Below are positions 9,823 to 18,676 of a DNA stretch of 64,000 bases, piece by piece. Source of the DNA: [Phialemoniopsis] sp. UDSM-2020 (Eukaryota > Ascomycota > Sordariomycetes > Thyridiales > Thyridiaceae); assembly GCA_018873225.1 (NCBI GenBank), contig JAEILZ010000009.1:2657501-2721500 (forward strand), in the 5' to 3' direction. A program made the translations under genes and the position numbers. The number at the start of each line of letters is the position of its first letter. Position 1 is the first letter of the stretch. The notes under the pieces are model-generated. The model did no database searches, was not told the origin of the DNA, and was given only the letters and a program-made list of their open reading frames with translations.

Positions 9823-12351
9823 ATGTCCTCCCCCCAGGGCGACATCGCTGACGAAGTCGTCGTCCGGCCACCAAGAGAAGTCAAGCGGTTTGTGTGCCCA
9901 CGCTGCCAGAGGTCCTTTTCTCGGCTCGAACACTTGCAGCGCCATGAGAGGACACATACCCAAGAGCGGCCCTTCGCCTGCAACTTGTGCGCCTCTCGCT
10001 TCACGAGAAGCGATCTACTTATCAGGCACGAGCGTCTTTCTCACAACAAGGACAAGCGGAATGATCCTGGCCAGGCAGGACGTTCGAGGAAGCCCGCGCG
10101 GCGTTCAGGAAATGTCTCTACCCCTGCAGACAGCCGCGAACATGAAGTTCCCAGTATCGAGGGGGCTCAAGACGATCCTATGGCGACGGCACCACAGGCT
10201 TTTGCCGATGTCATGTCTGGTGTGCACGAGTATCAGTCACCTCTCGACACACTGTCCCTAGCCGCAGAGCAATCGGCTTTTCAGGACGGCCTGGTCACAT
10301 CAGCACCTCCGCAGCCGTTCCAAAACAATCTCCCCCATACGGCTGGCTTGTCTGCACCCATGCCCGTCCTGGGGTCGGATGCCCCTCCAATTCTAGGCGA
10401 CCTCGATGTTTCGTTCGACAGCTTCGCTGCCTTCCTCGAAACCGAGTCACTGTCTACAAATCCCTTCGCTGCGTCCGCAGCCAACGAGCAGGCAATGCCG
10501 TTCTTCCCGTTTGGCAACATGTCCAACCCCAACGACATGTATTACAACTCTTTCGCACCCAATGTCCCCAACTTCCCCCAGCCGCAAAGTTCAGTCGAAG
10601 AACCCGCCTCGTTCTCCCGGTTTGGTTCGAGGTTGCCGTCATTGCAACCAGATGATGATGCCTCTAGACAAACTAAGAAAGTCAGTGAGGTCTCCCCTGA
10701 GGACAGAGAACTCATATTGTATAAGCTCTCTCAATTCTCCGGCATAGTTCCAAGAACTTTTCAACTCCCGACAAGGATGTCACTGGCACGTTACATCCGC
10801 GCCTATATAGACGGCTTTCAAGAACACCTCCCATTCCTCCATATCACCTCCATGACGATCGAGGACTCTGCTGTTGAGCTTCTACTTGCTATGGCTGCCG
10901 TCGGTGCTCAGTATTGCTTCGAAGCTACTAAGGGCCTAGAGCTCTTCCATGTCGCCAGAGCTATCGCAACGGAAAGAATTCGGCAAAGAGATGCTAAGAT
11001 CGCCGCGGCGCAGCGTGGTCTCGATCCCGAGCCTTCCGAGTACTCTGCTACTTCCGCTATTAGTAGTCCTGCCCTGGTGCCCCCTGTCAATGGCCCTCTC
11101 GGCCTGCCGTCAGATCCCGGGAGCTCGACGACCAATCCTGCGCCAAGCGAGGATCTCATGCAATCGGCACAGGCTCTGCTCATCCTCATGGCCATGGCCA
11201 CCTGGGCAAAGCACAAGGAGATTCTACGTGAGGCCTTAGCTATCCAGAGTGTCCTGGCAAGCATTGTTCGGGATGATGGCTTGCGTATGTCAGCGTCGGA
11301 AAACGATGTAGCCGAGACCTGGGAGGAATGGGCTCGACAAGAGACTGTGTTGAGAACCAAGTACATCGTTTTCTGCTTCTTTAACTTGCATTGTATCGTA
11401 TACGATATCCCACCTCTCCTACTCAATTCTGAGATTGATATGCCGCTCCCGAGCAGTGCAGCCGAGTTCAAGGCTTCCTCTGCGACCAGGTGGGAAGAGG
11501 CAAGGGCAAGGGTTGAGAGGCCGTGTCAATTCCAAGACGGCCTACGCTGGCTCTTCGCCTCTCCCGGCGACGACCAAGACACGCTCAGCTGTCACACATC
11601 CCTAGGAAACTACGTCTTAATTCATGCTATTATTCAGCACATCTTTCTAGTCCGGCAAACAGCACGCTGTCGATTTGTCTCTCCCGAACTCGAAGTCGAG
11701 GATGTCGCACCTCTCGAGAACGCCCTGCGAAGGTGGCAACTAAGCTGGAAGCGCAGCCCGGAGTCTTCCATCGACCCAGTTGACCCCAACGGTCCAGTTG
11801 CATTCAACTCCACGGCTCTGCTTCGTCTTGCTTACATTCGGCTTAATATGGACACGGGGCCGGGACGGGCGCTTGGTACACGAGATCCTGTCCAGATTGC
11901 GAATGCGCTACGCGAGATGCCGGCCATCAGACGCACACCGAAGCTTGTGCGCGCGCTCCTCCATTCGGCCCACGCCCTCAGCATACCTGTCAAGATTGGC
12001 GTTAGACTCGTGGCAAAGACGCAGGCATTCATCTGGTCCATACAGCATTCCCTGTGTTCCCTCGAATGCGCACTCGTCCTAAGCAAATGGCTCGAGGCTC
12101 TTGGCAGTGCTAACCCTCCTATCTCGGACGACGAAAGAAAGATACTCTCAATTGTCAAGACTATGCTAGATGAAACAGAGTTTGGTGTCCCGCCAGGCAG
12201 CTCTCTTGACTCGCCCGAGACCGCGCAGGCTCTCAATGCTGGCGTATTGCGAGTGTGGGCTACCGTCTTCAAGGGAGCTCAGACATGGGCCATAGTTGAT
12301 GTTGTGGGGAGCGCTCTGAACATCTACGCGGACATGTTGGAGGCCGCTTAG
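9823..12351 (+). CDS. C2H2 zinc-finger transcription factor with fungal_trans domain
   Basis: A single exon encodes 842 residues. Two adjacent C2H2 fingers lie at residues 23-74 (Cys25, Cys28, His41, His45; Cys53, Cys56, His69, His74), linked by THTQERPF. Recognition positions -1/3/6 are R34/H37/R40 in finger 1 and R62/L65/R68 in finger 2, the Adr1-like pattern, which predicts 5'-GNGGGG-3'. A fungal_trans-type regulatory region follows (for example FLHITSMTIEDSAVELLLAM). The gene sits at the centre of the catabolic cluster whose promoters repeat ATGTGGGG, so a pathway regulator role is likely (inference). It ends 3 bp from the convergent alcohol dehydrogenase stop. Confidence 0.93.
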   Translation: MSSPQGDIADEVVVRPPREVKRFVCPRCQRSFSRLEHLQRHERTHTQERPFACNLCASRFTRSDLLIRHERLSHNKDKRNDPGQAGRSRKPARRSGNVSTPADSREHEVPSIEGAQDDPMATAPQAFADVMSGVHEYQSPLDTLSLAAEQSAFQDGLVTSAPPQPFQNNLPHTAGLSAPMPVLGSDAPPILGDLDVSFDSFAAFLETESLSTNPFAASAANEQAMPFFPFGNMSNPNDMYYNSFAPNVPNFPQPQSSVEEPASFSRFGSRLPSLQPDDDASRQTKKVSEVSPEDRELILYKLSQFSGIVPRTFQLPTRMSLARYIRAYIDGFQEHLPFLHITSMTIEDSAVELLLAMAAVGAQYCFEATKGLELFHVARAIATERIRQRDAKIAAAQRGLDPEPSEYSATSAISSPALVPPVNGPLGLPSDPGSSTTNPAPSEDLMQSAQALLILMAMATWAKHKEILREALAIQSVLASIVRDDGLRMSASENDVAETWEEWARQETVLRTKYIVFCFFNLHCIVYDIPPLLLNSEIDMPLPSSAAEFKASSATRWEEARARVERPCQFQDGLRWLFASPGDDQDTLSCHTSLGNYVLIHAIIQHIFLVRQTARCRFVSPELEVEDVAPLENALRRWQLSWKRSPESSIDPVDPNGPVAFNSTALLRLAYIRLNMDTGPGRALGTRDPVQIANALREMPAIRRTPKLVRALLHSAHALSIPVKIGVRLVAKTQAFIWSIQHSLCSLECALVLSKWLEALGSANPPISDDERKILSIVKTMLDETEFGVPPGSSLDSPETAQALNAGVLRVWATVFKGAQTWAIVDVVGSALNIYADMLEAA

Positions 12352-12354
12352 TGC

Positions 12355-13506
12355 TTAGTTAACGTCGGGCAGAGACGTGTCAATGACTAGTTTGCCACCC
12401 TCCCCCTTGTGGTATTCGGCCACCAGATCGTTCAGCCGCGAGAGGGGAAATGTTTTGACGCTTGCCGTTACTCCATGACGGGCGGCAAAGTGAAGCATTT
12501 CTCGCAGGATCTTGTTACTGCCCACGAGGCTACCGACGACGGAGATGTCTCTGAAAACCAGATCGCGGGCCGATACATGGAAGCCCGCCTCTGGAAACGA
12601 CACGACAACGCAGATTCCATGGTTCCGGAGAAGACTCATGCCGTAGTCGAACGCTTTCTGGCTCTCGGGCAGAATAATAACAGCATCAACGCCCATGTCT
12701 CCTTTGTCCTGCTTCCCATATTCTTTTCCAAGCTGAGATACGATGTCGGCAGCCTGCTCAGCTCGTGCGTCTACTATCCTGGCCGTCTTTGCCGTCTCTC
12801 TGGCCAGCCGAAGCGGCGCATCGGCAACATCCACCCCGATCACCTGCAAATCCATAGCCTCGGCAAATTGCATACCGAGGTGGCCTAGCCCACCACCGCA
12901 ACCCATGATGGCGACACGCTGGCGTGGCTGCAGATGACACCGCTTGAGGGCTGCGTAGACTGTGACACCGGCACACATGAGCGCCGCGGCATCCGTCGCG
13001 CGCATGTCGGACGGTAGAGGGGCCACCTGCCGTGCATCTACCACAGCGTATTCGCGGAACCCGCCGGGCCCACTGATGCCGTTGTTGATGGAGTGCGGAC
13101 AGTACACAGAATAACCCGGTGGATCGGCGTCTGGATTCGAGGGAGTTGGCCCAGCAGAGCACTCGGTGCATGTTCCACATGGGTGGAACGACCGACCAGG
13201 AACACCAACGCGGGTGCCTGGCTCTAATCTCAATTCGGAAGAAGACGGAGCGGAAGGATGGGTAGCGATGACGGTGCCTGCGAACTCGTGGCAGCCTACG
13301 TGTGGAAAGGACGGCGGGTTGGGTGCCATTTGGCCGGACGCCAACACGGCGTCTGTATGGCAGTACGAAGCGGCGTCCACTTTGATGAGGACATCGTATG
13401 GGTCGCTTAGTGTGGGTACAGGGACCGTTCGGAGGACATAGGGTGTGTTGAAGGCGTCGAGATGCTGCGCGCGCATCTCGCGTGGCGGTGCTTGTGCCTG
13501 CGACAT
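12355..13506 (-). CDS. Zinc-dependent alcohol dehydrogenase (MDR family)
   Basis: A single exon encodes 383 residues. Catalytic zinc ligands are Cys49 (SYCHTD), His72 and Glu73 (GCHEF). Structural zinc ligands are Cys110, Cys113, Cys116 and a fourth cysteine at 136 in YSVYCPH, reached after an unusually long insert of about 20 residues. The cofactor site is VAIMGCGGGLGHLGMQFA. This is a full-length class III-like/ADH1-like enzyme that oxidises an alcohol or reduces an aldehyde with NAD(P). Its stop is 3 bp from the stop of the C2H2 regulator on the other strand, so their transcripts must overlap at the 3' ends. Confidence 0.93.
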   Translation of the reverse strand: MSQAQAPPREMRAQHLDAFNTPYVLRTVPVPTLSDPYDVLIKVDAASYCHTDAVLASGQMAPNPPSFPHVGCHEFAGTVIATHPSAPSSSELRLEPGTRVGVPGRSFHPCGTCTECSAGPTPSNPDADPPGYSVYCPHSINNGISGPGGFREYAVVDARQVAPLPSDMRATDAAALMCAGVTVYAALKRCHLQPRQRVAIMGCGGGLGHLGMQFAEAMDLQVIGVDVADAPLRLARETAKTARIVDARAEQAADIVSQLGKEYGKQDKGDMGVDAVIILPESQKAFDYGMSLLRNHGICVVVSFPEAGFHVSARDLVFRDISVVGSLVGSNKILREMLHFAARHGVTASVKTFPLSRLNDLVAEYHKGEGGKLVIDTSLPDVN

Positions 13507-13929
13507 GGCGGGTGTCTGATCTAGGGAGAGGCCGTAACGGTTGATGTCGTAGTGAAAGTGCTTGCTCAGACGAAGCTTGGAACACAGTCATCTAAGACTT
13601 GGACATGACGGTGATCTACACTGATCTCATGGAAATTGCCGAATTTCTTGGCTGATGTTCCCCTCTTGTCACCTGAAGCGCCACTTGCTCGTTGCTGTTC
13701 CCCGCACGAACGGCACCAGAACCCCCCTCATCTGTGACGCCGGTTCCGCAGTGCAGACTAACAATTTCGTCCTGTTGTTAGATCTATACGCAAATACAAA
13801 AGTCGTTGCCACAATCAAAAGGCAGGCTTATGACTGTATGGAACCTCTCGTAGCAGGTGCTCCTACGTGCGCTATACTCATTTTCTACAAATTCAACCTA
13901 AGATACTACAGCCCTCACAGACATACATC
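13507..13929. promoter_or_regulatory. Divergent promoter, zinc alcohol dehydrogenase / MBL copy 2
   Basis: This is a 423-bp gap between divergent start codons. I see no ATGTGGGG element and no clear TATA box in it. Confidence 0.45.
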
Positions 13930-14955
13930 ATGGCCAGCGAAGAACCAGTCTGCGTGAACGTCTCCGCCCTCGACGCAGGCCACCTCACTCTCCCTGAGCG
14001 TCTATTCGTCACAGACGCAGACCCAAACAAGCGCAGCACCGTCCCATCCCTCTCGTTCCTCATACAACACCCGTCTCCATCGCCGTCTCGCCAGGGCAGC
14101 TCCGTGACGAACCTCGTCTTCGACCTCGGCGTCAAGCGCGACCTGACGGGCTACACGCCCGCACAGCAGGCACACATCGCGCAGCGGCAGCCCGTCGTAA
14201 CAGATCCAGATTGCGCAGCGAGTCTACGCCATGGCACGAAAGGGTCTGGCGAGGTGCTGCTTGATCCGCAGACGGAAATCGATGCGGTGATACTCTCGCA
14301 CGTGCACTGGGACCACGTCGGCACGCCGTCGGATTTCGCTGCCGCTGTGTTCACCGTGGGTTCCGGCACGCTCGATCTTCTGTCAAACGGCGCCGGCCCG
14401 CTCTACCCGGCCGAGCTCTTCAACGCAGATGAGATACCCGCTTCGCGCACGGTCGAGTTCCCGCCCGTGCCGCGCGGCGGTACCGCTGTGGAAGGCTACG
14501 ACGAGCCGAAGCACACGCCTGCTAGCCTGTCTGCCCTGGCGAGTCTGCCGTCGTCGGCGCGGAGCTGGAAGTGGCAGCCTTTGGGCGACGCGTTCCCCGC
14601 GACGCTGGACTTCTTTGGCGACGGGAGCGTCTTGGTGGTCGACACGCCTGGACACCTCTACGGGCACGTCAATCTGCTCGCGCGCGTGGGGCGGAACAGG
14701 TATGTCTATCTGGGCGGGGACTGCTGCCACGACCCGCGGATCCTGCGCGGCGAGAAGGGGATTGCGGAGTATGATGATGGCAGGGGCGGGACGCGCAGTG
14801 TACATGTTCATACTGGGGAGGCGAGGCGGGCGCTGGACGGGATTGCGAAGTTTGTCAAGGCTAGGGGTGGCAGGGATGAGGTCGAGGTTGTTGTTGCGCA
14901 TGATGGGGAGTGGAGGGAGAAGAACCGGGAGAGGTTTTGGCCTGGGAGGCTTTGA
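13930..14955 (+). CDS. Metallo-beta-lactamase-fold hydrolase, lactonase-like (copy 2)
   Basis: A single exon encodes 341 residues. The metal-binding motif is His124, His126, Asp128 and His129 in SHVHWDHVG, with DTPGHLYGHVNLLARV and YLGGDCCHD downstream and VVAHDGEW near the end. The N-terminus (SALDAGHLTLPERLF) parallels that of copy 1 (HALSAGHFSLPEEQF). It has no intron where copy 1 has one inside the metal motif. The reaction is probably hydrolysis of a lactone or similar ester; the substrate is unknown. Codon third positions are strongly G/C. The start is the ATG that aligns the two copies; an in-frame ATG at 13867 would add 21 residues. Confidence 0.9.
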   Translation: MASEEPVCVNVSALDAGHLTLPERLFVTDADPNKRSTVPSLSFLIQHPSPSPSRQGSSVTNLVFDLGVKRDLTGYTPAQQAHIAQRQPVVTDPDCAASLRHGTKGSGEVLLDPQTEIDAVILSHVHWDHVGTPSDFAAAVFTVGSGTLDLLSNGAGPLYPAELFNADEIPASRTVEFPPVPRGGTAVEGYDEPKHTPASLSALASLPSSARSWKWQPLGDAFPATLDFFGDGSVLVVDTPGHLYGHVNLLARVGRNRYVYLGGDCCHDPRILRGEKGIAEYDDGRGGTRSVHVHTGEARRALDGIAKFVKARGGRDEVEVVVAHDGEWREKNRERFWPGRL

Positions 14956-15570
14956 GGGAGCGTGTTAATTACTTGAATGGGTATAATACAGTTCACAGGT
15001 CAATATAATGGTATATATGAAGCTTTCAATGCAAGATTTCGCAACTGAATACTTGACACATTCAACGCTCAAAGTACGTACCTAAATGGAGATCAGAGTC
15101 CTGCCCTGTAACATTCAAACTTAGTGATATCTACACATATCAGCCAAGCCTTTTGACATCGTGACCTAGGACTAGTCACTCACTTCCGACGAGGTAGATT
15201 CGGCTCGTAGTAGCCGAGAAGTGTCCAATGATAGTTAATGTCGTCGTTATTTCCGCCCACCATGCCATGATGGATGCTATGTGGGGGTTAGTCTCTCTCC
15301 TCCCCTCCTAACCCTCCCCCACATATCACTCACACAGCATCGGAAGCCATTCACTCCTCCAAATGACGAACCGACGTGGGGGGCCGTCTCCGAAGAACGG
15401 CAATCGCAAGGTTGCTTGCTGCCAAGTGCGGGGTCTAAGTCTTACATGAAGAACTACATGTGTATCGATCAAGGCACGAGTCTATACACAGGAGATTGGC
15501 GATCTGTGTAGTCTCGCTCGACAGCTCAACTTTCATCATAGTCACTTGCTGATTGCATTTGAAGTCCGTC
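14956..15570. promoter_or_regulatory. Promoter of dehydrogenase copy 2 with ATGTGGGG elements
   Basis: This 615-bp gap carries GATGCTATGTGGGGGTTAG at 15273-15291, the inverse motif CCCCCACAT at 15316-15324 (embedded in TAACCCTCCCCCACAT), and a further GTGGGGGG near 15376. No gene was recognised. Confidence 0.6.
15273..15291 (+). promoter_or_regulatory. Shared 19-bp promoter element (copy B)
   Basis: GATGCTATGTGGGGGTTAG begins 298 bp before the dehydrogenase copy 2 start and matches 18 of 19 bases of the element at 5345-5363. A reverse-oriented CCCCCACAT follows about 25 bp later. Confidence 0.65.
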
Positions 15571-16700
15571 ATGTCGTCTACAGCAGCAGATACAGTCGCC
15601 TTCATTGGTACGTAGCGATACGAACGACGAAAGAACAATTTGATTTCGAAGCTGACAGTACCTAATGTAACGTACAGGCATCGGTGTCATGGGGTACCCC
15701 ATGGCAAAGAACCTCCGCGCCGGTCTGGGTCCCGAGAAGACCGTACTCATCTGCGACGTAAGCGCCGAGGCGATCGAACGCTTCAAGTCGGAGACAGCAG
15801 GCCAAGGGCCAGTAGGCGTGGTCGCAAATGGCTTCGAGGCGGCAAAAGCAGCGGTACGCACTACTCCATCTCAACAAGGTTGATATTGGGAACTACAACC
15901 TGACCGTTTACTTCCAGGACACTATCATAACAATGCTGCCCGGCTCCGACGCGGTCAAGAGTGTCTACCTCGATCCCAAGATCGGAGTCCTAGCCGGTGT
16001 CATAGCAGCTGGCGCGCCCGACCAACACAAACTTCTCATGGAGTGCGGCACGATCGAGTCGGACACAATCCTTGCGGTGGCCAAGGCCTCACAGGAGACA
16101 GGTCTGCCCGACAGCGCCCTGACATTTGTCGACGCGCCCGTCTCAGGCGGCCCGATGGGTGCCCAGGCAGGCAACTTAACATTCATGGTCGGCTGTGCCC
16201 CCTCCTCCTCGGCCCGCGCCTTCCCCCTCGTGAAGGACCACCTGCGCCACATGGGCGACGAGAAGGGCATCTTCCTCTGCGGCGACGTCGGCGCGGGAAC
16301 GGCCTTCAAGGTCATCAACAACTACCTGAGCGCCATCACCTCGCTCGCGGCGAGCGAGGCGCTCAACATCGGCGTCAAGGCCGGGCTCGACCCGAAGCTG
16401 CTGACCGACGTCATCAACGTCAGCGGCGGGCAGTGCTGGGTCACGAGCAAGAGCAACCCGGTGCCGGGCGTCCAGGACAACGTGCCGAGCAGCCGGGGGT
16501 ACGAGGGCGGGTTCCGCATCGAGCTGTGCGCGAAAGTGCTGGGCATGGGCAGGCGCCTGGCCGACATGGTCGGGGCGCGCACGGTGCTGGCGGAGCCGAC
16601 GCTCGGGGCGTTTGCCGAGGCGATTGCGGATGATAGGTACAAGGGGAAGGATGCGAGGGTTGTGTACAAGTGGCTTAATGAGAGCGAGGGGAAGAAGTGA
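15571..16700 (+). CDS. Beta-hydroxyacid dehydrogenase, 3-hydroxyisobutyrate dehydrogenase type (copy 2)
   Basis: Three exons (15571-15607, 15678-15853, 15918-16700) encode 331 residues. The Rossmann motif is AFIGIGVMG, with the first intron falling inside it (phase 1); the substrate loop is DAPVSGG (143-149) and the catalytic lysine is Lys202 in GTAFKVINNYL. The second intron matches that of copy 1. The segment that reads RKDVG in copy 1 reads AKVLG here, so a usually conserved Asp is missing; this may alter cofactor or substrate binding (inference). Its promoter carries the ATGTGGGG elements shared with the CMD and copy-1 genes. Confidence 0.92.
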
Positions 16701-17272
16701 TGCTGAACAGGTCTATCTATAACAATTCGGGAGTGGTCGCTCATGATATCACTGAAATCCATACTAATATTCACGCACAACCCATCGAAGTCCAGGTGTT
16801 AACAAGCAAACATATCTCGAAAGGATCAAAGAATATGAGCACCGGAATCCCAAGTTACACAAGGAACCTTGTCCTTTCTGCCTTCCGACACTGTCCAGCA
16901 AAGTCAAACAAGAGCTCGGCTGTCTCTCAAAGAGGCTATATCCGAGCCGAGCAGTAAACTCTGAATGATATCGATGCCAGACTTATCATAGGATTGAATT
17001 TGATAAATCCGAAGAGTACACTTTAGATTGGCGATCTTGTAAAACTAAGGGGCTGTAAGAGCTTAGTGACGCCAAAGTAATGGCTAAGTCCGGCTTCCTA
17101 ATTCCGTGTTATCGCCGCCTTCTGTACTCCATCATCATCATCGAAGTCGATATAACTATTCTTGGCATTCAATACTATTTACCGCGTGTACTGAACTTAT
17201 GATCAAAAGTCTGAGCAAACAGATAAGACAGTATCTTTCAATTCTCATCAGCATAGTACAATTGCCACGACA
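16701..17272. other. Intergenic, no gene seen
   Basis: This 572-bp, relatively AT-rich stretch lies between two genes on the same strand. It would hold the 3' UTR of the dehydrogenase and the promoter of the MDR oxidoreductase. No distinctive motif was seen. Confidence 0.5.
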
Positions 17273-18443
17273 ATGAACACCAAGTATATCGCCAGGAGCA
17301 TGGGGAAGCCCCTAGAGGCATTAGTCGCCTCGAAGCCAGCCTCTCTTGGCCCTACCGAAGTCATGATTCGTCTGAAAGCCGTGGCCATTAATCCAGGCGA
17401 TATCAAAACCATTGACGAGGGTCACCGCGTAACCTCATGGCCCCTTCTCACGGGTCACGATGGTGCAGGTGTCGTCGAGGCTGTGGGAGACAAGGTTGAG
17501 AGTTTTGCTGTTGGTGACGAAGTCTTATCCCTATTTGCACTAGGCGACCGTGGTGCATCTTTCCAGAACTTCGCCGCAGTACAAGAGTCGATGATGGCAA
17601 AGAAGCCGCGAACATGGTCGTTCGAGGAGGCGTCGACAATAGGGTATGGCCTCCCTGATCCTTCGCAACGTGGACTTCGGGCGGCGTGTCGCCTACCAGA
17701 GAATCAATGCTGACTGTTTTGCTGAACAGCCTTTGTTATTTCACTGCACTGAGTGGAGTCCGATGCGGCCTGGATATGGCGATCCCCTTTGTCAAGGACG
17801 GCCCGACATCTGGTTTCGAGCCGTCCTCTATTCTCCTTCTCGGCGGAAGTTCGGCGCTCGGGGCGGCAGCGCTCCAGCTCATTCGACTAGTTCTTCCCAA
17901 ATGCAACATCTTTGTTACAAGCTCACCCCGACACCACGGTCATCTCACCAGCATACTAGGGGCCACCAAGGCTTTCGACCGAAGTTCGGCATATTTGATC
18001 GACGACGTTAGAAGCGCTACCCCGGGCGGTCGAGGGGTGGATGCGATATATGACGCCGTGGGTGCTTGCAGGGATCAGCCACCGCTCTTTGATGCCCTTG
18101 ATCCAAGCGGGCCCAAGAAGTATGCACAGGTGAGTATTCTCTGGGCGAAATCCATTCAACATATGGTAAAGAACTTCACTAACGTTCGCTTAAGGTATGG
18201 ACTGGAGCTGAAAAGATTGCAGCTCCTGAAGGTGTGGACTCTGTCATGTTCAGGGTGATCGACCTGTTACAGTGCCCGGAGAGTAAGAACGCGATGATGG
18301 GACTGCAGACCTTGTTAGCAGAGGGCAAATATAGATTGCCATTGCCTGTACGGCTTGTAGGCCAAGGTCTCGAGAACATTGAAGCAGCCTTGAATCTGAT
18401 GCGCAGTGGTGTCAGTGGAGAGAAGTTAGTCGTTAGCGTTTAG
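17273..18443 (+). CDS. Zinc-lacking MDR oxidoreductase (enoyl-reductase/ToxD-like)
   Basis: Three exons (17273-17643, 17730-18129, 18195-18443) join in phase to give 339 residues. Family marks are AINPGDIKTID, LTGHDGAGVVEAVGDKV, ASTIGLCYFTALSG (completed by splicing) and the cofactor loop ILLLGGSSALGAAALQLIRL. The alcohol-dehydrogenase zinc cysteines are absent, as in the ToxD/LovC-like and quinone reductase branches that reduce enoyl or quinone substrates with NADPH. The substrate is unknown. It is convergent with the VAO-type oxidase gene. Confidence 0.88.
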
Positions 18444-18676
18444 GAACTTGTATAAGATCGATCCAGCATCCGCACAGGGAGAAAGAAGGTTACCATTAGA
18501 ACTCAGTGACTTCACAGTAGTTACGACAATGTGCTTGAAGCATCGTGGGTTTAATGCTGACTCCTCAGTTCGCGTAATGAGTATAGATTGTACGGTTCCC
18601 TGATCACAAGTGGAATCTCGTCCACATCTTTGTTGAGAGCATGGTGCTTCCATACAGCAAACGTCTATTATCTTCT

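Noticed and set aside
12758..13591. 277-codon open frame on the minus strand
   Set aside because: Out-of-frame reading of the alcohol dehydrogenase at 12355-13506; rich in Arg and Cys without a domain.
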